Source of the DNA: Platycnemis pennipes
Lineage: Eukaryota; Arthropoda; Insecta; Odonata; Platycnemididae
Direction of reading: 5' to 3'
Assembly (NCBI GenBank): GCA_933228895.1
Contig: OW121853.1
Location: 126,500,133 to 126,564,132 of the forward strand
DNA length: 64,000 nt
Part shown: positions 57,201-64,000 of the stretch, piece after piece
Layout of the letters: the number at the start of each line of letters is the position of its first letter
How positions within the stretch are numbered: the stretch's first letter is position 1
Program-made: the position numbers and the translations under genes
Notes under the pieces: model-generated
The model's input: the letters and a program-made list of their open reading frames with translations, nothing else
Database searches by the model: none
Told to the model about the DNA's origin: nothing

Positions 57201-59689
57201 AATTGTATAAATTTATTTTCTTAAAGATTATTTCTCTGAGTACTATTATTAGGATAGTGGCAAAAAATGAAGCTCTCTCCTACCAATCATGGTGCAGATA
57301 CTGCCTACCAATCGGCCAATAAGGATTCGTTTGAGACCACTGCTGATAAGTAGAAACATGTTTTGATTTTGACAATCGTGTATGTTCAAGGATGAAAATA
57401 TTTGTTTTACATCAGAAAGTTGACGTCGTTGCAGTAAGGAGGCTGTCCAGAAAGTAGGAAACCTGTTTACTTATATCTTGTGATAATGGTCGATCGAGTT
57501 GTTTTTTTTAGAAAGTATTTAATTTTGTCTGGCGATGGAAAAATTGAGTCGGCGTGTGTTACTCAATCACCAACGTGGCTTGGTACTTACCATGCCAGCA
57601 TGGAATAGTTAAATTACGACGCATATAACAGTGTTCATCGGTATGATCAGTTTTTGTGAATATTCCGGTTTAATGCGGAGTTTGAACTATGTGAATTGGC
57701 GAGTTTTCGCTGAGTTCGCTTGCAAAAGTGACTTCGAAGAACAAACATAGGCCTAATTCCAAATCGTATGGGTCAGACAGTAATATTATATCATGGATAA
57801 ATGATTCTCTACAAGATCGGGTGCAAGGGATGATTTGCACGGTGTTACCTCTCCGGCAATTGAAGTCACTTTAGGTGTACCACATGGTATGTAGTTAATG
57901 GATTTGTAATGTATTTAATTAGCTTTATTCGTACATTTTATTTTAGTCTACGGCGAAAACAGTACTGAAGTTCATGCGATATTTTTAGATTTTAAAAAGG
58001 CATTCGATAAAGTTCCTCACGATAAATTAATTTTGAAGCTGGAGAGTTTTGGAAGCTGGAGAATACAGACGTTGTATGTGGGTAAAAGAATTTTTAAGTG
58101 GTATAGAGCAGAGGGTTGTGATAGATAGTATCATGTCGGACACAATCAAAGTCACATCGGAAGTTCCCCTGTGCAGCGTAATAGGTCCGCTTTTAATTCT
58201 TTTATATATAAACGATTTGAGTACCGTAGTTAATAGTAATCTTGGACTTTTTGCAGACGAGGTAAATGTTCGGATGAGGGTGACACTTTTCAAAACTTTT
58301 TCCTGCAGAAACTACTTCAAGTATGGATTTCATTCCAAGAATGTACGATAGAGGAAGGATGACTCTTTATAATGAAATGATTTTCAATGCGCCAAAACTA
58401 TTATTTAATGCGATATTGCACTTACAAGTTAACAGTTTTCAGCGTGAAAATTATCGTTGTCCCTTGTTCATCACTACAGCATGTAACATATTGCAGATAT
58501 CGTGCTATGAAAGATGTTTTCATCAATGCCTTTGAGTGTAAAAGGGACAGTTTTTCAGAAATGCCCAATTGTTTCAAATATCTTTTTATTATCTAAGTTA
58601 TCATGAAACGGGAATTAATAGTACACCTATATCTACATAATGCAGGTGAAGCATGCAGTTCATGTAGTAGTCATACAGTTCATGCACATCACTTCAGTAT
58701 ATTTCATGATAAGAATTAGATTCTTCATAAAACTTAAAAAAAAGCCACTATGGATTACGTTTCCATTTCATGGGACATTGAATTATTATTTATTTTTGAA
58801 TAAAATCTGCAGGCGATAAAAATCAACTCTACTGGCGTTTATTATGGAGACAGTTTAGACAAGGATGGTATATCTGGTGTCTCACCGATTTTGATCAAAC
58901 AGGACTTACTTTGTCCGGGGAAAACTGAGACACTTATCTTTTAATCTGCGGAGAAACCGGTTTACTATCTAAGCAGTTTTTTAATATTTCTGCTTTTGTG
59001 AGCAATAAAATTAAAAATCAAATTGACCATCATTCTGAATAATAGTGTGTAAAAGATATTTATTTTTCGTTTCGCAATCCCAAAAATTGCAACACTAGTG
59101 TCCCACAATTCCGGCAGAGACTTTACTGTCTGCATTTTAAGTCCATCATCACCTCTTTCGTTTATGTGCACTTCTCCGACATGCTACCTCTATGCGGAAT
59201 CGCCAGCGAGTTGCCAAAAACTTCCAGTATAGCCGGAAGCCAGCGAGCGACTCCCTTGAGTTTTTGTGGCGGTGTCTGCACTGACCTTGCCCTCGCAGCA
59301 GGGAGCACTACCTGCGAGTTCCCATTCTTGCTGTGAGCCAGCTCGCTAGGGTGTTTTCACCTGGATAGTTGCTGCCAGGAAGCAACTCCCTCAATTTTTC
59401 TCGCCAGTGTAAACGCACCTTTAAACTTTGTTAGGCTGGGAAAAAGTTGCAACCAGATTTCACATCTTGTAAACCTCTGAATGCTTAATGTACCTAATGA
59501 CTATGATGACCGAAGTCTCTTACTTTCCTTCTCAGTGCAAAGTTGATGGGCTGGTCATTAGCAACACAACGACAAGTCGGAGTCCTGATCTAAAGTCTGA
59601 GTTCCGAGAGGAGCAGGGAGGGCTGAGTGGGAAGCCATTGTCTGCTCTCTCCACGCAACTGATTGCCGAAATGTATTTGTTGACCAAAG
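24238..59689 (+). CDS. DHODH: Dihydroorotate dehydrogenase (quinone), mitochondrial; 3' end outside window
   Basis: Class 2 dihydroorotate dehydrogenase: FMN enzyme of the inner mitochondrial membrane that oxidises dihydroorotate to orotate with ubiquinone (fourth step of pyrimidine synthesis). Six exons join in phase: 24238-24261, 24412-24624, 40036-40235, 41650-41844, 47081-47264 and 59536-59689 (970 bp, 323 residues). An N-terminal hydrophobic stretch ([18 protein letters not shown]) fits the membrane anchor. Conserved sites include [10 protein letters not shown] (Lys100), [15 protein letters not shown] with the catalytic Ser near residue 211, LKLAPDLT (Lys251) and SNTTTSR. The protein stops at MYLLTKG; about 70 C-terminal residues, including the last FMN-phosphate loop, are missing because the following exon is beyond 64000 or was not recognised. 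Introns 2 and 5 are 15.4 and 12.3 kb because of transposon insertions. Confidence 0.95.
24412..24624 (+). CDS. DHODH: DHODH exon 2 (membrane anchor and ubiquinone tunnel)
   Basis: 213 bp, phase 0 at both ends, with a TTTATTCCAG acceptor and GTAAGT donor. It encodes the hydrophobic anchor and the helical pair with [20 protein letters not shown], aligned to human [20 protein letters not shown]. Confidence 0.93.
24625..25974. other. DHODH intron 2, left part, with an unexplained G+C-rich patch
   Basis: Segment 24840-25110 is clearly richer in G+C than its surroundings and reads like an imported repeat (GTGAGTCGACGGCC, GGTGCCCACGGCTTACAGGC, GCAGGGGAGCGG). No tRNA boxes, ends or open frame could be assigned. 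The rest is ordinary A+T-rich intron. Confidence 0.35.
25975..29142. mobile_element. CCCAG-ended DNA element with GCTTTCCG words, 2-bp flank AC
   Basis: Inverted ends CCCAGATGAAAAAATTTTGC and GCAAAAATTTTCATCTGGG are flanked by AC on both sides (25973-25974 and 29143-29144). Subterminal DNA on both sides is a dense array of GCTTTCCG/CGGAAAGC words. A tandem array lies near the right end. No transposase was recognised. A further region of CTATAGGA/CTTATAAG words at 26337-26600 and 28000-28245 suggests another element nested inside. Confidence 0.75.
28671..29025. repeat. Five-copy tandem repeat, 71-bp unit
   Basis: TAGTCACAATTATTCCC recurs at 28671, 28742, 28813, 28884 and 28955, exactly 71 bp apart. 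Each unit carries two GGAAA-type words (GGAAACGGAAAGCAATC). Units differ at very few bases, so amplification is recent. It is part of the right subterminal region of the 25975-29142 element. Confidence 0.93.
29145..30475. other. DHODH intron 2, unassigned segment
   Basis: Lies between the two CCCAG elements. Open frames on both strands are short and without recognisable domains. Confidence 0.4.
31772..31873. repeat. Foldback hairpin 2, related to 12353-12466
   Basis: Arms 31772-31820 and 31825-31873 are imperfect reverse complements with a very short loop. The left arm contains GGGTTTTCCACCAGGTCAGG, matching hairpin 1 at most positions, and both ends start with CTGT(A/G)AATT. It lies inside the 30478-37977 element. 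Confidence 0.75.
33146..35024 (+). mobile_element. RTE-type LINE insertion with 11-bp target duplication
   Basis: Flanked by ACGAAATCGGT at 33135-33145 and 35025-35035, inside the older LINE. It encodes part of an apurinic-type endonuclease ([27 protein letters not shown]), then a reverse transcriptase with [14 protein letters not shown] and [13 protein letters not shown], and the [16 protein letters not shown] tail. An internal deletion near 33826 joins endonuclease to mid-RT. The 3' end is a short ATG-ATG-ATG run, as usual for RTE-type elements. Confidence 0.92.
35116..35831. mobile_element. Solo LTR, 716 bp, TAAC target duplication
   Basis: Starts TGTCGGAGGGG and ends CCCCTACGACA (TG...CA with 5-bp inverted ends TGTCG/CGACA). 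It is flanked by TAAC at 35112-35115 and 35832-35835. It is conspicuously G+C-rich, with a TATA-like GGGTATTTAAGG near 35416 and an AATAAA signal near 35762. No internal gag-pol lies beside it, so recombination between two LTRs has probably removed the body. Confidence 0.88.
38620..38906. mobile_element. Truncated hAT MITE right half
   Basis: Closely matches the right part of the element at 46046-47037, from GATTAATTTAACGGCAAATT to the terminus CACGGATCTCTA. The left end is missing. A short CCTAACCTAACCTAA run lies just outside it at about 38576. Confidence 0.8.
38908..40035. other. DHODH intron 2, right part, unassigned
   Basis: No recognisable gene or delimited element between the truncated hAT MITE and exon 3. 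Confidence 0.4.
40036..40235 (+). CDS. DHODH: DHODH exon 3
   Basis: 200 bp with TCTCTCAG acceptor. It encodes [18 protein letters not shown] and [18 protein letters not shown], the FMN-binding start of the barrel. The phase-2 donor GTGTGT completes Arg with exon 4. Confidence 0.96.
40236..41649. other. DHODH intron 3
   Basis: 1.4 kb of ordinary intron with no recognised repeat. Confidence 0.5.
41650..41844 (+). CDS. DHODH: DHODH exon 4
   Basis: 195 bp with TTTCAAG acceptor and GTACAG donor, phase 2 out. It encodes [15 protein letters not shown] and DYLVINVS. The next codon, split with exon 5, is the catalytic serine. Confidence 0.96.
43022..43087 (+). repeat. In-frame 24-bp tandem repeat inside pogo transposase
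   Basis: AGATGGAGGAAGGGCAAGG plus TTGCA starts at 43022, 43046 and 43070, exactly 24 bp apart, the third copy being incomplete. Each unit encodes R-W-R-K-G-K-V-A, so the helix-turn-helix tail is triplicated without a frame change. Confidence 0.9.
43428..43545 (-). repeat. SINE tail, family of 1479-1730
   Basis: The minus strand reads GGAACTGGCCCTCCTACCC, TGTGTGAATTTCACATGCC and the tail ACCAACCTTTGGGTTGAAC. The tRNA head is missing. It is inserted in the pogo pseudogene just after its GNAD motif. Confidence 0.75.
45015..45400 (-). repeat. Second tRNA-headed SINE family, minus strand
   Basis: The minus strand reads GGGTAGTGCAGTGGCCC and a perfect B-box GGTTCGATTCCCGG, then AATTTTTCACATGACAATTA. 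A related GCCATGTGAAAAATTTTTTT stretch recurs at about 45335, so part of the SINE body is present twice. Confidence 0.65.
45702..45880 (+). repeat. tRNA-derived SINE, 5'-truncated copy of 1479-1730 family
   Basis: Begins in the head (GAGAGCTGACTGACCGGAGG), has the B-box GGGTTCAAATCC and the same body as 1479-1730 up to TTTCACATGCC. It lies 166 bp before the hAT MITE at 46046. Confidence 0.8.
46046..47037. mobile_element. hAT MITE, 992 bp, 8-bp target duplication, 43 bp before DHODH exon 5
   Basis: Inverted ends TAGAGGTCCGTGA and TCACGGATCTCTA are flanked by the perfect duplication GCTATTAC (46038-46045 and 47038-47045). The right subterminal region is dense in TTCGCGAAA/TTTCGCGATATCGCG words. 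No coding sequence. A truncated relative is at 38620-38906. Confidence 0.93.
47081..47264 (+). CDS. DHODH: DHODH exon 5
   Basis: 184 bp from a CACTTTCAG acceptor. It encodes [12 protein letters not shown] and [10 protein letters not shown] with the FMN-contacting Lys. The exon is far richer in G+C than its surroundings. The donor AAAAG|GTTTTC is weak and sits in an A-run, but it keeps phase 0. Confidence 0.93.
47443..47828. mobile_element. PIF/Harbinger-type MITE, TAA target duplication
   Basis: About 30-bp inverted ends (AGCCCGTTTAACACGATACT against AGCCCGTTTCACACGGTACT) are flanked by TAA at 47440-47442 and 47829-47831. A TWA trinucleotide duplication and a G-C-CC-GTT..ACACG end are typical of PIF/Harbinger elements. 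The right end abuts the piggyBac MITE at 47832. Confidence 0.85.
47832..48070. mobile_element. piggyBac-type MITE copy 2, inverted relative to copy 1
   Basis: 239 bp, the same length as 10565-10803, with CCCTTTGCGGTCCAA inverted ends and TTAA at 47828-47831 and 48071-48074. The internal order is the reverse complement of copy 1. The TTAA it used is formed by the last base of the Harbinger MITE and that element's TAA duplication, so it landed after that element. Confidence 0.92.
48075..49754. other. DHODH intron 5, unassigned segment
   Basis: A+T-rich sequence without recognisable genes or delimited elements. Confidence 0.4.
49755..50020 (-). mobile_element. RTE-type LINE 3' end
   Basis: The minus strand matches the end of the LINE family at 33146-35024: GACAACTTGATCAGCCATAT, a run encoding ...[11 protein letters not shown], then GATTGTTGACCCAAGATGAT and an ATGATG-type tail. 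Strongly 5' truncated. Confidence 0.75.
50570..51175. repeat. Tandem repeat, 133-bp unit, about 4.5 copies
   Basis: GGTTAAAAACC(G/A)GTTATAGG recurs at 50704, 50837, 50970 and 51103. Each unit contains AACCGGTT and TAACCGAGTACTCATAACC words and a GGAGAGCTCTGGAACTA block. Units differ at few positions. Confidence 0.92.
53285..53701. mobile_element. MITE with CCCCGTTTCCACTACTAG ends, TA flank, 417 bp
   Basis: Inverted ends CCCCGTTTCCACTACTAGCG / CGCTAGTAGTGGAAACGGGG are flanked by TA (53283-53284 and 53702-53703). ACGCG/CGCGT words lie just inside. It is non-coding and abuts the next element at 53705. Confidence 0.85.
53705..56064. mobile_element. CCCAGG-ended DNA element with CAAGCTTG words, AT flank
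   Basis: Ends CCCAGGCAGCA and TGTTACCTGGG are flanked by AT (53703-53704 and 56065-56066). Both ends are rich in CAAGCTTGCC/GGCAAGC words. A 163-bp tandem duplication lies at 53768-54093. Further AATGCGCATT and TGTACATT words at 54715-54840 and 55865-55960 suggest another element inside. Confidence 0.75.
53768..54093. repeat. Tandem duplication, 163-bp unit
   Basis: TTGCTACAAGCTTGTCCTGG starts at 53768 and 53931, and the two units are almost identical through GGTGGACCGC. Each contains several CAAGCTTG palindromes. Confidence 0.92.
56829..57844. other. DHODH intron 5, unassigned segment
   Basis: Ordinary intron. A GGCTGTCCAGAAAGTA string near 57444 is reminiscent of a mariner end, but no partner was found. 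Confidence 0.35.
57845..58330 (+). mobile_element. Non-LTR retrotransposon fragment, reverse transcriptase palm
   Basis: The plus strand reads [51 protein letters not shown] and a degenerate catalytic box LFADE (normally ADD). Frameshifts separate the blocks. It is of the CR1/Jockey-like kind and covers a different part of the protein from 32775-36100, so common family membership cannot be tested here. Confidence 0.85.
58331..59535. other. DHODH intron 5, right part
   Basis: Unassigned intron up to exon 6. No gene or repeat is recognised. Confidence 0.4.
59536..59689 (+). CDS. DHODH: DHODH exon 6
   Basis: 154 bp with a TTCCTTCTCAG acceptor and GTGAGG donor, phase 1 out. It encodes [12 protein letters not shown] and [14 protein letters not shown] and ends at MYLLTK. 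The next expected block (human RVPIIGVGGVSSG) was not found between 59690 and 64000. Confidence 0.95.
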
Positions 59690-61455
59690 GTGAGGCCTTT
59701 CATTACTTTCTTTTATTAGTACATGAATGGAAAACAATTTTTTATTGTATTTTCCTTTAACTGCTTCCCTGACCAGCACAAATGTATTTGGGCTCCGAGG
59801 TTGTATGAATTCTGATGTGCCCGAATATACTCGGGCAGGTCCCGTCCGTATCTTTTTCTTTGCACTAGAATATTCCCGGCCATTGCTATTAGTTTATGTT
59901 CCTGCCACCTTGTGTGCTCTTAATGCACCACTGCTAATTATGCTGCAAGCTGGGCTCTTTTCAAATGGTGATTTCTGGCATTTTATCTATGTTCTTTTTC
60001 TTTCAAAATTTCTAGTGATTCGAGGGTTGTACTTTTTTCCACTGAAAATTTATCCCCTAATTGAATTCATTTACCTTTATTGTTATTCCTAATGATCCTA
60101 TTTTGTATTTTTTGAGTAGTTTTGTTTGTGAGCTTTTAAGAAAAATACTGCTTCGATTACTTATGTTTTGTATTGAATCTTTTTACAACTTCGGTTTTCA
60201 CATGAAGAAATACTTTCATACTCCGTTAATTATTTTGAAATAAGTCATTTTCTTTTATTGTTCCTCTTTCACTGTTTATGAGTATTCATTTTTTTCACTC
60301 TTAGTTTCAGCGATATCGTAATACAAATGGTGGTTTCCGTTTTACGATAATTTTCACTGCTCCATTGTTTCACAATAGTTAGAAGAAAATATTGCTCCAG
60401 CAGTGGAATGAGAACCTTTCTTTGGCTTGTTTGTTATTGTATACACCTCATTCTAGTCATTCATGTGCATGTTTTTCTTTCTCCATTTGTTATTTATGAG
60501 GGAAATGTCTATTGAACAATCCTCCTTAGAAAACATGGTGCAAGTGGAATGTTATGTGGTAAATACTAGGGTAATTAAGAATAGTACTAGTGCATTGAAA
60601 TGTGGCGTTTTGGCATCTGAAAACAAAAAGTACCACCCTTGGCTGTCTGACTACTGCAAAGCCTTTCCGATAAAACCTCCAAAATGCCGAAACGCCTCGA
60701 CATGAAAGTAGCCTATGGCCACATCGTATGGCACACGTGCGATATCTGTCCCCTTTTCATGGGAAATGGAATGGATGGTAGAAATTTTTATGGTAGGTAG
60801 GGGTCAAGACTTGCGAAATACCTTCTATATGGGAATAGGGTCTTTTTCTCTTTTGACGGAAGGACGTCAGTCAGTCTTCCGTTGAGTTTTGGAGCACACA
60901 AGCATTTTCTTCATCTAGATTCTATAGTTTCAAATATCGTGATGTGTGAGAATGTATTTTCTGTGACAAATGTCAATTTTTTGCTGAGGAACATTCCTCT
61001 GCAGGGTGTGTCCAATCGTCCAATCTAATTGTCCAACAATGGACTCTGTAGAAGTCTTATTTGACAGACAGTGATTCCTGTCCAGTGTTGTATAACTTGC
61101 ATGGAACTAAATATTACATGGAAATACCATGGGCATGCAATTGCCTAGCATTCTTGCACATTATAATTAATGAGTTATTCCACATCAGTTCATCCAGCCC
61201 ATGTCACCCACCGACTCTGATTTTTATGAAATTTCTGTCACTAGCCACTATCTCCAGCGTGATAACCCATGTAAAGTATTTCCGCTCTCACCCTCATAGT
61301 TTGCAAGATATGAGGGGTCAAAGTTTGGGAAGTTTGCTCAGAAGTGCCGGTAGTGGGATTCAATTTTCAGAGTACAGGGCACAAGTTAAAAATTCGTAGC
61401 TCAGTAACCAATTAACATATCACCATGAAATTTTTACATCTTGTCTATCAAAGTA
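59690..61455. other. DHODH intron 6, unassigned
   Basis: T-rich intron after exon 6. I looked for the missing DHODH C-terminal block (G-V-G-G and a following barrel strand) and did not find it. Confidence 0.45.
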
Positions 61456-63875
61456 CAGTTGAGCACCCTCAATCCGGGAGCACCTATAATCCGGCAATAT
61501 TGCCATGACCAACTATCTGGTACTTAGTGGAAAATGCCGAAACATTTTTAACCGGCTTGATAACCTGCCGAGATATTATTCTTATATTAATACCGAGATA
61601 CCTTTCTTAACGTTAATTTTCCCATTTCCAGAATCAGAATAATTTAAACATATTAATTTCTGGTACTTCGCCTACACTGGAATTATTCTGGAATTTGAAG
61701 TAAACATAAATTTGACGACATCGCCGAGACGGACTACGACTAATTTATAGATCGGCCACTTTCAATGGCGCGCACATTTTTGATTGACCACTAGACGTAA
61801 TATGGTAAAATTATTGGTTATATTCTTATAGTTCACGCAAAACATGTCTCATCCATACAGTTGTGGCAACAGCACAAAACGTTAACCATCGCAGTAAAAG
61901 TGCAAGTTGTGAGAAAGCTTGATGCCGTAGCATCAGTAAAGCGTTTGACTGAAACATACTACGTGGGATCTTCAACAATATAACACATTAAGAAGCTGAA
62001 AGAGTAAAATCATCAAAATTTTACGGTTAAAGTGATACGAAGAAGTAGATAACAGAGAGAAAAACTATGAAAGAAGATTTAAGTGCTGATTTAGATAGCC
62101 TGGTTTCGATTGCGTCGAAGTGAAGGGCTTAGTTAGTATTTCTGGCCAAATGCTAATGGAGCAGGATAAATTATTTCAGAAATAGACGTGATCAATCCAT
62201 AAGACGTGGTTTGGGAAATTTCACGTGCAGGCGATAGCATTTCACTGTCTGTTCTAAAACACGCGTGGTTTAAATTGTGGCCTGCTTTAAGGTTTGATAT
62301 AGACGAAATAAGTGGGGATTTAAAAAATTTCATGTTGCTAAGGATAAAAATATGATGTTGGAGTTTGCAAGCATCATCCATAACCCTGAATTAAAGGAAA
62401 TGGAATTGGTAAATTTAGACGAAAGGATAGTTAGCGGCCACGATATTCTCACCACACAACATATCATAGATGATGAAATCATTGAAATGGTAATTAATAA
62501 CAATAAATTCGAGTGGGGATGATGATGATCAGCCTGAAATTGTTGGAGGAAGACTACTATTGATGATGGTCTTTAAAGAATAATCCAGTCCAGTCACCCG
62601 CGGCAACGTAGTGATGGGCGGCCGTACACACGGTACATACGACACCCACGCATTGGCATCGTGCTGAATCAGCTGATAACAAATGGAGCGCGGTAGGAAA
62701 TTATGTTACGCAAAGCACAGCATAAGAAATATCAATTTTTATACCCTTTTCCAATAACAATATGAAACTTTTAAGGCCGTTGTACACGGTACAATTTCTT
62801 GTACAAGAAGTTGTACAATAAATTGAACGGCGAGATTGGACCAAGATATTGTACAAGAAGTTGGTTCACAGTCGTACACGATCAAAGATTTTCATGCAAT
62901 TTGTGCGCCAATAACATGCGCAGATATCGTTTTCCGTCCACCAGCTGAATCGCGATATCCGATGACGATAGTATTTCGAAAATACTGCCATAGTTACTGG
63001 GTTACAATGATTTGCTACCATTAATCCTAGCATTAATAAAATGAAATTTTACGATTGCTTACTTGCACTCTTTCATCGGCTCATGAAACCCATCATTTAT
63101 CGTCCAAACATCATGTTTCGCTTGTTGCATATATTTATTTTTTGGTTCAATAACGTCATCTTTAATTTCATTGAGGTTTAATGTTTGCCAGTGTGTCCAA
63201 CTCATCTTTTTAGAAATAGAACACTTCCGACGCGACCGACGAATATCACAATTTGGAAGCAACGAATGATATAATAATATGGAAGCAAAAAAGAATATCA
63301 CGATATGTACAACAAAAATGGAAGTTTTTCCACGTTTACAGGAATAAAAGTGATCGCAAACAGAACACCAACCTTACGAATTCGAAACGAACGCATCACT
63401 ACCGTCACATGTCATGCGCAGAAGCTACTGAGTGGATCTTGGACGGTTTCATCCAATAATATAGAGCATAATCTAATTTCTTGTACAAGAAATTGTACGA
63501 ACCCCTCGTACACGATACAATTTGCGCATTGTACAAGTTCTTGTACAAGAAATTGTACCGTGTACAACGGCCTTTACACGTGCAGCTATATGCACAATGC
63601 TTAGATTCCGTTATTCTCACTCACTCTGCAACTTCGATAATTTTAAATAATAACTTTGTGTATTAAGAAACCATTTCTTTCTGATTATTCTCAGTAACTC
63701 TTTATACAATAAATGGCAAACGAATATGTTTTGTTATTAATAATTGACTCCTTTCTATGAAAACATCCCGGACGTCAGAAATAGACCAGTTGCCATGCAT
63801 GACCCATTGTCCGGCAAAATCCCTAATCCGGCATCACTTCGGTCCCAACTGTGCCGGATTAAAGATGCTCAACTG
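61456..63875 (+). mobile_element. Tigger (pogo) element with decayed transposase, TA target duplication
   Basis: Inverted ends CAGTTGAGCACCCTCAATCC and GGATTAAAGATGCTCAACTG are flanked by TA (61454-61455 and 63876-63877). Plus-strand traces of a jerky/Tigger N-terminus read KVQVVRKLDAVASVKRLTE and YYVGSSTI near 61890-61980, with later fragments to 62520. Stops and frameshifts are many. A Harbinger-like MITE is inserted at 62774-63573. Confidence 0.85.
62774..63573. mobile_element. PIF/Harbinger-type MITE, 800 bp, uninterrupted copy, TTA duplication
   Basis: Inverted ends AGGCCGTTGTACACGGTACA / TGTACCGTGTACAACGGCCT are flanked by TTA (62771-62773 and 63574-63576). Subterminal TTCTTGTACAAGAA words occur on both sides. 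It is the reverse-orientation homologue of the outer parts of 51599-56438 and supplies the empty site for the insert there. Confidence 0.92.
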
Positions 63876-64000
63876 TAGATAGATTCCATAGAAATATTTT
63901 CTATCGCCCTTGCATAGCTATGTTAGCCACTATTATGTCATTTGTTTTCAATTAACCAAGTTTTTGAACTCCAAAACATTACTTCATATTTTCACAAGTA

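Noticed and set aside
57440..57480. mariner transposon end (GGCTGTCCAGAAAGTA)
   Set aside because: Only one end-like string; no inverted partner, transposase trace or matching TA-flanked right end was found.
1..64000. CRISPR array, bacterial operon or prophage
   Set aside because: Spliced genes and eukaryotic transposons throughout; the tandem arrays lack spacer structure.

Overview
This is eukaryotic nuclear DNA: A+T-rich, intron-rich and about half transposable elements. The element spectrum (RTE-type and other non-LTR retrotransposons, pogo/Tigger, hAT, PIF/Harbinger-like and piggyBac-like MITEs, tRNA-headed SINEs) and the compact forms of the two host genes suggest an arthropod, probably an insect. 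The species cannot be named from the sequence alone.

Two host genes are recognisable, arranged head to head. TASP1 (taspase 1, threonine aspartase) runs on the minus strand from its start codon at 23822 to its stop at 4650. Nine exons join in phase into a 358-residue protein. DHODH (mitochondrial dihydroorotate dehydrogenase, de novo pyrimidine synthesis) runs on the plus strand from 24238. Six exons (24238 to 59689) encode the first 323 residues, and the last exon or exons lie beyond the window. The start codons are 415 bp apart, so one short segment (23823-24237) probably serves both promoters. Taspase is a nuclear protease and DHODH is a mitochondrial enzyme; no functional link between them is visible beyond this arrangement.

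Almost everything else is intron filled with mobile DNA. TASP1 introns hold a pogo deletion derivative (5147-6010), a 5'-truncated LINE (about 7695-8813), a piggyBac-type MITE (10565-10803), a foldback hairpin (12353-12466), SINEs, and a 4.2-kb hAT transposon (17027-21185) whose transposase is broken by a second hAT-like element (18841-20378). The first big DHODH intron (24625-40035) holds a CCCAG-ended element (25975-29142) and a multi-level nest at 30478-37977. That nest is a CCCAG element containing a hAT-like element, which contains a LINE, which is itself split by an RTE LINE and by a solo LTR. Intron 4 (41845-47080) holds a pogo pseudogene, SINEs and a hAT MITE that ends 43 bp before exon 5. 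Intron 5 (47265-59535) holds a Harbinger MITE abutting a second piggyBac MITE, a LINE tail, and another deep nest at 50328-56827. After exon 6 a Tigger element (61456-63875) carries a nested 800-bp Harbinger-like MITE.

The most notable pattern is that two sets of elements share their outermost bases within the set (AGGGATGGG with 8-bp target duplications; CCCAG with 2-bp duplications). Each member nevertheless carries its own dense subterminal array of one short word, such as AACCGGTT, GATTCGTGATTC, GGTTCGGTTC, GCTTTCCG, TTACGTAA or CAAGCTTG. Many elements were delimited directly from matching target-site duplications, and in several cases removing the insert restores an open reading frame or the empty site.
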